Shown in pieces: positions 1-5,255 of a DNA stretch of 10,627 nucleotides (the first letter of the stretch is position 1; each line of letters starts with the position of its first letter). Under the pieces are notes generated by a model. It saw only the letters and a list, made by a program, of their open reading frames with translations, was not told the origin of the DNA and did not search any database. This DNA comes from CAYMLQ01 sp964390795. Its GTDB lineage: Bacteria; Verrucomicrobiota; Kiritimatiellia; RFP12; UBA1067. The stretch spans positions 1-10,627 of the forward strand of contig CAYMLQ010000197.1 of the NCBI GenBank assembly GCA_964390795.1. Direction: 5' to 3'. The translations under genes and the position numbers were made by a program.

Positions 1-5
1 CTCAT
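1..5 (-). CDS. Start of a truncated downstream gene, probable PIN-family toxin
   Basis: Only the start codon is in the window. On the minus strand an ATG (positions 5 to 3) overlaps the TGA stop of the antitoxin gene (4 to 2) in an ATGA arrangement, which is typical of translationally coupled gene pairs. Antitoxins with this ribbon-helix-helix plus acidic, Trp-containing tail are usually followed by a PIN-domain ribonuclease toxin (VapC/FitB type). The toxin identity is inferred purely from the partner, since no toxin residues are visible. Confidence 0.4.
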
Positions 6-250
6 TTCCAGTCCTCCGGATCGACCTCACGTTTGACGGACACGTTGAACTCGGCAGCTTCCTCTTTGGTCCAGAGGCCGGAGAAGTCGTCGAACCCGCG
101 AGAAGAGATCGGGGCATGGCCGGATAATCCCAGCGCCTTTCGGAGAAGGCGCTTGACCAGTTGGTTTAGGCTCAACCCCTCCTCTGATGCTTGTTTTTCA
201 ATCAGCAGACTGACATCGGGATCGAGGTTGTGGATGGTTATGGAGCGCAT
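2..250 (-). CDS. Ribbon-helix-helix antitoxin (FitA/VapB-like)
   Basis: 82-residue protein, likely a DNA-binding antitoxin that represses its own operon and neutralises a partner toxin. Residues 1-42 fit a MetJ/Arc-type ribbon-helix-helix: a short N-terminal strand (RSITIHNLD), then helices containing QASEEGLSLNQLVKRLLRKA. The C-terminal part (FSGLWTKEEAAEF ... VDPEDWK) matches the acidic toxin-binding tail common in antitoxins of PIN toxins. The ATG at 250 was chosen because AAAGGGAG lies just upstream at normal spacing and the RHH strand starts there; the frame stays open to 421, but that extension (about 57 residues) resembles no known domain. The stop overlaps the next start codon by ATGA. 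Family assignment is good; the exact subfamily is not certain. Confidence 0.85.
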   Translation of the reverse strand: MRSITIHNLDPDVSLLIEKQASEEGLSLNQLVKRLLRKALGLSGHAPISSRGFDDFSGLWTKEEAAEFNVSVKREVDPEDWK

Positions 251-280
251 GGGGGTGACTCCCTTTTGAATGGTGCATAA

Positions 281-460
281 CGAACCAAAGTGAACCATAG
301 GGTAGCAGAACGGCCGGCGGTCGACAAGCTGGTTGCGCAGAAAATCGGAGACGTATGCGCCAGTAATGCGCTTGCCGATAAGCGCCGTTTGGGTTACATT
401 GTCATTGCCTATGTTCGACACGAGTCAAATACGGATGCACGAACTCGAGTTTTGCGGTGA
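281..460 (+). pseudogene. Possible remnant of a DUF2293-like gene
   Basis: A short open plus-strand frame between stop codons at 278 and 458 reads as plausible protein, not as random GC-rich shadow. It contains ADKRRLGYIVIAYVRHESN, which resembles the C-terminal motif I recall for DUF2293 proteins (a run of A/V-I-A followed by RH and a T-x-x-D element). There is no good start codon or ribosome site, and the stretch lies in the gap between the antitoxin and the SNF2 gene. A decayed gene fragment is possible; chance similarity is also possible. Recognition is from memory and weak. Confidence 0.2.
372..400 (+). promoter_or_regulatory. Candidate sigma-70-type promoter for the SNF2 gene
   Basis: TTGCCG (372-377) and TACATT (395-400) are separated by 17 bases, each matching four of six consensus positions. 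The spacing to the start at 478 would give a leader of about 70 bases. This is a pattern match only. Confidence 0.3.
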
Positions 461-477
461 CGTGAGGTGGCTAATCC

Positions 478-3213
478 ATGAATGACGTTTCTGTTTCGAG
501 CGTCGGGACGGTGAGCAATTGGCGCACGACTGACCAGGAGGAGATCAATCGGCGCAAGCTGCGGGCGGCCAAAGAACCCATGCGCTTTCGGAATCTGACG
601 CCGGCGCAGGCGGTCTTTTCAAACTTCAGCATCGCGTCCGCGAGCGGGCAGACCTATCAGGTGGAACTACGCAGCCTCAAGCCCCTGGTCAGCTCCTGCA
701 CCTGCGTGGACTTCCGCGTCAATGGGCTCGGCACCTGCAAGCACGTGGAGGCGCTGCTGCGCTGGCTGCGGACCGACGCCGACGCGGTGCGGCAGGCGGA
801 GACGTCCGGTTCGCCCCGCATCGATCTCGTGCCGGACATCGCGACCGGGCGGCTGCTGGTGGAGCGGAACCTGAGCCTGCTGCCGCCCGGCCTGCGCGGG
901 CTCTTCGACATCACGGGATTGGCGCTGCCCGAGTTTTCAAAAGAGGAGATCCTGGCGGCGTTCGAAAAGGCCAACCGTCCGGCCGCGCGCGTGTCGCAGG
1001 AGGTGGCGTCCTGGATGGGTCAGCAGGCGCGCAACGAGGAGCGTATCCGGCTGCGCCGCGCCTACGAGCAGAGCGTGCGCTCCGGCCAGTTTCCTGCGCA
1101 CGAGACCAAGCTGCCGCTCCTGCCGTACCAGCGCGAGGGCATGCTGCACCTGGCCTTTACCGAGCGCGCGCTGCTGGCGGATGAGATGGGCCTGGGCAAG
1201 ACCGCGCAGGCCATCGCGGCGGCGGCGCTGCTGCACCGCTTGGGCAAGGTCAACCGCGTGCTGGTGGTTGTTCCGGCGTCGCTCAAAACGGAATGGGAAG
1301 AGCAGATCCGGCTCTTCACGGAGCTGCCGTACCAGCTCGTTTTCGGCGAGCGGGGCGCACGCAAATCCGCCTATGAAAACGCGCCGTTCTTTACGCTGAC
1401 CAACTACGAGCAGGTCTTGCGCGATGTCGCGCCGCTCAACGCGGTGCTGAAGCCCGACTGCGTGATCCTCGACGAGGCTCAGCGCATCAAGAACTGGGAC
1501 ACGCAGACCGCGCGGGCGGTCACGCAGCTGAGGAGCCGCTACGCGTTCGTGCTGACCGGCACGCCCCTTGAAAACCGGATTGACGAGCTGTATTCGCTGA
1601 TGTCGATTCTCGACCCGCAGGTGCTGGGGCCGCTCTTCCGCTTCAACCGCGAGTTCTATGTGCTGAACGCCAGCGGCCGCCCCGAGGGCTACAAGAACCT
1701 GCAGCACCTGCGCGAGCGCATCAAGCCGTATCTGCTGCGGCGGCGCAAGGCGGATGTGGAGAAGGAGTTGCCTGACCGTACGGACCGCACGGTGTTCGTG
1801 GCCATGGCGCCGGAACAGCGGACGCGCTATGCGGCGCATGAGGAGCGCGTGGCGCGGCTGGCGGCTCAGGCCCGCTCGCGCGCGCTCACGAAACCGGAGT
1901 CGGAACGGCTACAGCGCGAACTCTCGATGATGCGCATGGTGTGCGACACGCCCTATATTCTGGATGAGGAGTGCCGCGTCTGTCCGAAGCTGGACGAGGT
2001 GCGGAGCGTGCTGGAGAGCGCGCTCTCCACGCCGGGCGTGAAGGTGCTGGTCTTCTCCGAATGGGAGCGGATGCTCGTGCTGGTTCGGGAACAGTGCGGA
2101 CAGATGGGGCTGGACGTCGCGTGGCACACCGGTTCGGTGCCGCAGCAGAAGCGGCGTCAGGAGATCCTGCGCTTTAAGAACGAGCCCGGCTGCCGCGTCT
2201 TCCTGTCGACTGACACCGGCGGCTTGGGTCTCAACCTGCAGCAGGCGAGCGTGGTCGTCAACTGCGACTTGCCATGGAGCCCGGCGCGGCTGGAGCAGCG
2301 CGTGGCGCGCGCCTGGCGCAAGAACCAGGTGCGCAACGTCACGGTCGTCAACCTGGTCTCCGAGGACAGCATCGAGGCGCGCATGGTGCAGACGCTGGCG
2401 CGCAAGCGCGCGCTGGCGGGCGGCGTGTTGGACGGCGAGGGCGGTCTCGACGGGCTGGCGATCGGCATGGGGCGGCAGGCTTTTCTGCAGCAGGTGGAAG
2501 CGGTGGTGCGCGTGCCGCAGGCGGTGCCGCCCGCGCCGCACGCGTCGCTGGAGGCGCTGCGCGCGCTCGATCCCGAACTGGGCTTTGCGGCGGTGGTGTC
2601 GGAGCGGCTGGGCGACCGGTTGCTGTCGTGCGAGATGCGGCGGACATCGCAGGGCGCGCCCGTGCTGCTGCTGGTCGCGGAGGGCGATCCGGCGGCGGCC
2701 GCGTCGTGTGCCGAACGGATACGCGACGACTGGTTTGGGATTGAGAAGGGCGGGAGTACGCCGACCGTTGAAGTGGTGGGACGCGCCACACACGAGGCAC
2801 TGAGGCGGCTGGTCGACCGGGGTGTGCTTACCGAACCAGAGGGCTCCGCGCGCGTGCTGTATGCGGCCGGTCTCGGACTGGCTCAGCCGCGCCTGGCGCC
2901 GGACAGTGAACAGGCGCGGGTGCTGGAGCTTCGGCGGCAGGCAGCAGCGGCTTTTCGCCGGGCTCGGCAACTGGTGGCGAGCCTGTCGTTCGAGGCGGCG
3001 CGTCAGCCGCTCGAAGAGTCGGTCGTGCTGCTGGCCCGTGCGTACGCGGTGCAGCGCCGGCTGGCCGAGCCGCAGGAGGTGCGGCAGGCCGTGTCTGAAA
3101 CCTTTGAGGGGTTGTGGGGCGATACGCTGCCGGTGCTGGGCGAGTTGCTTTCGGCCGATGGCTCGCCGGTGGCGGTGGCCCGCGCGCTGGGCACGAAATT
3201 CGGCAGGGTATAG
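478..3213 (+). CDS. SWIM zinc finger and SNF2-family helicase/ATPase
   Basis: 911-residue DNA-dependent ATPase of the Swi2/Snf2 group, expected to translocate on double-stranded DNA and remodel protein-DNA complexes in the cytoplasm. An N-terminal SWIM zinc finger is visible as C74-x-C76 ... C87-x-H89. The first RecA-like lobe starts near 212 (LPLLPYQREG), with Walker A DEMGLGKT at 235-242, motif Ia VVVPASL, Walker B LDEAQ at 331-335 and motif III LTGTPLENR at 359-367. The second lobe has FSEWERM near 527, STDTGGLGLNLQ at 577-588 and motif VI EQRVARAWRKNQ at 606-617. Residues from about 680 to 911 form an Ala/Arg/Leu-rich, probably helical extension I do not recognise. The ATG at 478 is preceded by GAGGTGG at 464-470. 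It stands alone, with no visible operon partner, so its target is unknown. A role in transcription, repair or defence cannot be told apart from sequence. Confidence 0.95.
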   Translation: MNDVSVSSVGTVSNWRTTDQEEINRRKLRAAKEPMRFRNLTPAQAVFSNFSIASASGQTYQVELRSLKPLVSSCTCVDFRVNGLGTCKHVEALLRWLRTDADAVRQAETSGSPRIDLVPDIATGRLLVERNLSLLPPGLRGLFDITGLALPEFSKEEILAAFEKANRPAARVSQEVASWMGQQARNEERIRLRRAYEQSVRSGQFPAHETKLPLLPYQREGMLHLAFTERALLADEMGLGKTAQAIAAAALLHRLGKVNRVLVVVPASLKTEWEEQIRLFTELPYQLVFGERGARKSAYENAPFFTLTNYEQVLRDVAPLNAVLKPDCVILDEAQRIKNWDTQTARAVTQLRSRYAFVLTGTPLENRIDELYSLMSILDPQVLGPLFRFNREFYVLNASGRPEGYKNLQHLRERIKPYLLRRRKADVEKELPDRTDRTVFVAMAPEQRTRYAAHEERVARLAAQARSRALTKPESERLQRELSMMRMVCDTPYILDEECRVCPKLDEVRSVLESALSTPGVKVLVFSEWERMLVLVREQCGQMGLDVAWHTGSVPQQKRRQEILRFKNEPGCRVFLSTDTGGLGLNLQQASVVVNCDLPWSPARLEQRVARAWRKNQVRNVTVVNLVSEDSIEARMVQTLARKRALAGGVLDGEGGLDGLAIGMGRQAFLQQVEAVVRVPQAVPPAPHASLEALRALDPELGFAAVVSERLGDRLLSCEMRRTSQGAPVLLLVAEGDPAAAASCAERIRDDWFGIEKGGSTPTVEVVGRATHEALRRLVDRGVLTEPEGSARVLYAAGLGLAQPRLAPDSEQARVLELRRQAAAAFRRARQLVASLSFEAARQPLEESVVLLARAYAVQRRLAEPQEVRQAVSETFEGLWGDTLPVLGELLSADGSPVAVARALGTKFGRV

Positions 3214-3214
3214 A

Positions 3215-3271
3215 GGTAGGGCGAGCTACCCGAACCCGCTGCGGACCCCTGCGGGGAGGCGTCCCGGATGG
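3215..3271 (+). repeat. Dispersed GGTAGGGCG repeat, copy A
   Basis: Begins with GGTAGGGCGAGCTACCC one base after the SNF2 stop and ends with TCCCGGATGG. It aligns with 10209-10250 (GGTAGGGCGGGTTCCCC ... TCCCGAATGG), with an extra segment in this copy that can itself fold (CCCC-TGC-GGGG at 3246-3256). The position right after a stop codon is like that of REP-type elements. It may act as a terminator or mRNA-stabilising structure for the SNF2 gene, though no T-tract follows. Confidence 0.55.
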
Positions 3272-3421
3272 GAACAGGCGAAACCTCCCGAAACCGCTTG
3301 AAAACTGAAACGGACTTGAACCGGGAAACGGCGTGTGCTACCGTTGAAAGCACTATTGGGGCAGGGCACTATGGCTTCCCTGTGCTTGTGAGGCATAGCA
3401 AACTCGTTGCATGAAAGAATG

Positions 3422-3835
3422 ATGAAGACATTTAATGCCATACTGTTGGTGGCCCTCATGCTCGCCGGATGTTCCAGCGAACCGATGCCTCCCATGGTCT
3501 ATATCAAGTGTGACCCAGGCACCAACCTAGCCGACAAGATTGATTTGAGCATATTCGGCGAACTGAAGCCCGGCATTCGGTTTGCTGAGGCAACCGCTAA
3601 ATTCGATGAACCGAAACGCAGTTGGACCGGCACAAATGGCACAGTCTACCAACTCTACTCCTTTCCACAGGCAGACGTTGCGGTTGCCAAGGAAACATCC
3701 ACTTCAGGCGGCATTGTCGAAGATCTCCCGACGCTCGATACGCCGCCCCGTGCTAACACGACCAACCCGGAACGAATACGCCGAGGGTGGCTGGCTGTGC
3801 CCGACACACGCAGACGGCAACAAACATCTGGATGA
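3422..3835 (+). CDS. Small lipoprotein of unknown function, 3' end probably frameshifted
   Basis: 137-residue protein with a clear lipoprotein signal: MKTF, a hydrophobic stretch (NAILLVALML) and lipobox LAGC with C17 as the lipidated residue, so it is exported and membrane-anchored. The segment ELKPGIRFAEATAKFDEPKR followed by a Tyr-rich strand vaguely recalls small BamE/SmpA-like lipoproteins, but I would not assign it. The start could be the adjacent ATG at 3419; the ribosome site (GAAAGA) is weak. A possible promoter is TTGAAA (3344-3349) with CACTAT (3367-3372) at 17-base spacing. The last 18 or so residues are Arg-rich and look out of frame. The neighbouring frame continues as NEYAEGGWLCPTHADG and ends LDEVRRMLEKNKK at 3869, so a one-base insertion near 3764-3776 probably truncated or altered the gene. 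Confidence 0.65.
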   Translation: MKTFNAILLVALMLAGCSSEPMPPMVYIKCDPGTNLADKIDLSIFGELKPGIRFAEATAKFDEPKRSWTGTNGTVYQLYSFPQADVAVAKETSTSGGIVEDLPTLDTPPRANTTNPERIRRGWLAVPDTRRRQQTSG

Positions 3836-3869
3836 GGTCAGGCGGATGCTCGAGAAGAACAAGAAATAG

Positions 3870-3903
3870 CCGCTTGAAGCCGCGCGGACGCGGCTCCAAG
3901 CGG
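3870..3903 (-). terminator. Hairpin terminator between convergent genes
   Basis: Two 15-base arms, CCGCTTGAAGCCGCG (3870-3884) and CGCGGCTCCAAGCGG (3889-3903), with a four-base loop CGGA. There is one mismatch, which becomes a G-U pair in the minus-strand transcript. Reading leftwards, the hairpin is followed by a T-rich run (TATTTCTTGTTCTTC), so it best fits a rho-independent terminator for the oxidoreductase gene ending at 3911. It starts at the base after the stop codon of the alternative lipoprotein frame (3869), so it could serve both directions. Confidence 0.65.
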
Positions 3904-3910
3904 CGGGGAG

Positions 3911-5071
3911 CTAGATCTTAGTCCAGACGTTGCCGTTTTTCGAGGAGCCGACCACGGCGCTGATGAACTTCATGCCGCGGACGCCGGCTTCGACGCCCGG
4001 GAAGTCCAGCTCTTCGGGCGTGGCCTTCCGCTTGTCCATCTTGGCGCGGATGGTGTCGGCGAAGTTGCAGTAGTTGTTCGCGAAGGCCTCCAGGAAGGCT
4101 TCCGGATGGCCGCTCGGGATGCGGGTGCAGCGACCGGCGGCTTTGCTCTTCTCCGCAACATAGCCGTTGCCGCGCTTCCAGACCTGCTCGGGAGCGGTCT
4201 GGCTGAGCACGTGGAGGTAGTTCGGGTCTTCCTGCCGCCACGACAGGGCTTTCTCCTCGCCGTAGATCCAGATGGCGAGGTTGTTCTCCTCGCCGACCGA
4301 GACCTGGCTGGCGTGGAGCACGCCCTTGGCGCCCTTCTCAAAGTGGAGCAGCACGTTGCCGTCATCGTCCAGCAGGCGGCCCTTGACAAAGGCCGTGAGA
4401 TCGGCCAGGACCTCGGTGATCTTCAGGCCGGTGATGTACTCGGCCAGGTTGGCGGCGTGCGTGCCGATGTCGCCGATGCAGCCGGCCGCGCCCGACGTCT
4501 TGGGGTTGGTGCGCCACGAGGCCTGCATCTGGCCGCTCTTCTCCAGGAGCTGATACAGCCAGCCTTGCGGGTACTGGACCACGACCTTGCGGATCTTGCC
4601 GAGGTCGCCCTGCTTGACCATGTCCTTGGCGAGCTTGACCATGGGGTAGGCCGTGTAGTTGTGCATCAGGCCGAAAACGACCTTGCCGGACTTCTTGACC
4701 AGCGCGGCCAGCTCTTCGGCCTCCTCGACGGTCAGGGTCATCGGCTTTTCGCACATCACGTTGAAGCCGGCTTCCAAGCAGGCTTTGGCGATCGGGAAAT
4801 GCGTGTGGTTGGGCGTGCAGACGGAGACGAAGTCGATCCGCTCGTCCTTCGGCAGGGCGAGTTCGCCGGCGATCATCTCGGTGTAGGTGCTGTACACGCG
4901 CGCGGGGTCGAGCCCGAGGATCTTGCCCTGCGCCAGACTCTTTTCGGGAACGACGTCGAAGGCGCCCGCCGTCAATGCAATCCCGCCGTCCATTCTGGCC
5001 GCCTTGCGGTGAACCTCGCCGATGAACGCTCCGATACCGCCGCCGACCTGACCCATTTTAAGAATACGCAT
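3911..5071 (-). CDS. Gfo/Idh/MocA-family NAD(P)-dependent oxidoreductase
   Basis: 386-residue cytoplasmic dehydrogenase expected to oxidise or reduce a sugar, inositol or related polyol with NAD(P). The N-terminal Rossmann fold has the dinucleotide-binding loop VGGGIGAFIG at 9-18, followed by SVCTPNHTH at 83-91 and the family hallmark CEKP at 107-110, with K109 the catalytic lysine. The C-terminal substrate domain has CIGDIGTHAANL at 198-209, giving the usual D201 and H205 pair. Length is normal for the family. The ATG at 5071 is preceded by AAGGAG at good spacing. It is divergent from the GH2 gene, with which it shares a 184-base control region, so the two may serve the same substrate. The substrate itself cannot be read from the sequence. 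Confidence 0.93.
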   Translation of the reverse strand: MRILKMGQVGGGIGAFIGEVHRKAARMDGGIALTAGAFDVVPEKSLAQGKILGLDPARVYSTYTEMIAGELALPKDERIDFVSVCTPNHTHFPIAKACLEAGFNVMCEKPMTLTVEEAEELAALVKKSGKVVFGLMHNYTAYPMVKLAKDMVKQGDLGKIRKVVVQYPQGWLYQLLEKSGQMQASWRTNPKTSGAAGCIGDIGTHAANLAEYITGLKITEVLADLTAFVKGRLLDDDGNVLLHFEKGAKGVLHASQVSVGEENNLAIWIYGEEKALSWRQEDPNYLHVLSQTAPEQVWKRGNGYVAEKSKAAGRCTRIPSGHPEAFLEAFANNYCNFADTIRAKMDKRKATPEELDFPGVEAGVRGMKFISAVVGSSKNGNVWTKI

Positions 5072-5175
5072 CTCTCTGCTCCTTTTTGTGCGCTGTTAAC
5101 ACAGACGCAATTTTTGAAAATAGTAACGGGTAGCTTGGGCAAATGAAAGCGTAAAAAATGAGAAATTTTTGGGGA

Positions 5176-5204
5176 TTGACACTCGCGAGTCTATATTAGA
5201 CACT
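5176..5204 (+). promoter_or_regulatory. Candidate promoter of the GH2 gene
   Basis: A perfect TTGACA (5176-5181) is followed after 17 bases by a poor -10 candidate, GACACT (5199-5204). A better-looking TATATT (5192-5197) lies only 10 bases away and would instead pair with TTGGGG at 5169-5174. Either would give a short leader before the ATG at 5256. The strong -35 with a weak -10 suggests activator dependence or an unfamiliar sigma preference. Confidence 0.35.
5181..5201. promoter_or_regulatory. Two overlapping palindromes, candidate operator
   Basis: ACTCGCGAGT (5181-5190) is a perfect 10-base palindrome centred on CG, a style used by LacI-family operators. It overlaps GTCTA-TAT-TAGAC (5189-5201), a perfect 5-base inverted repeat with a 3-base spacer. 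Both lie inside the candidate GH2 promoter, in the gap between two divergent sugar-metabolism genes. No regulator gene is present in the window, so binding is inference. Confidence 0.35.
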
Positions 5205-5255
5205 TCAGCCTATCAAATCAGTTTATTAGGTTTGTTTTCACAAGGTCTAGCGTTT

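Noticed and set aside
251..421. N-terminal extension of the antitoxin to a start at 421
   Set aside because: The internal ATG at 250 has a good ribosome site and begins exactly at the RHH strand. The extension shows no domain and overlaps the candidate SNF2 promoter.
1909..2970. 353-codon minus-strand frame inside the SNF2 gene
   Set aside because: Low-complexity Arg/His/Gln-rich sequence opposite a well-supported helicase gene.
4106..5146. 346-codon plus-strand frame opposite the oxidoreductase
   Set aside because: It is the complement of a gene with clear Rossmann and CEKP motifs. The translation is Gly/Ala/Asp-rich with no recognisable family.
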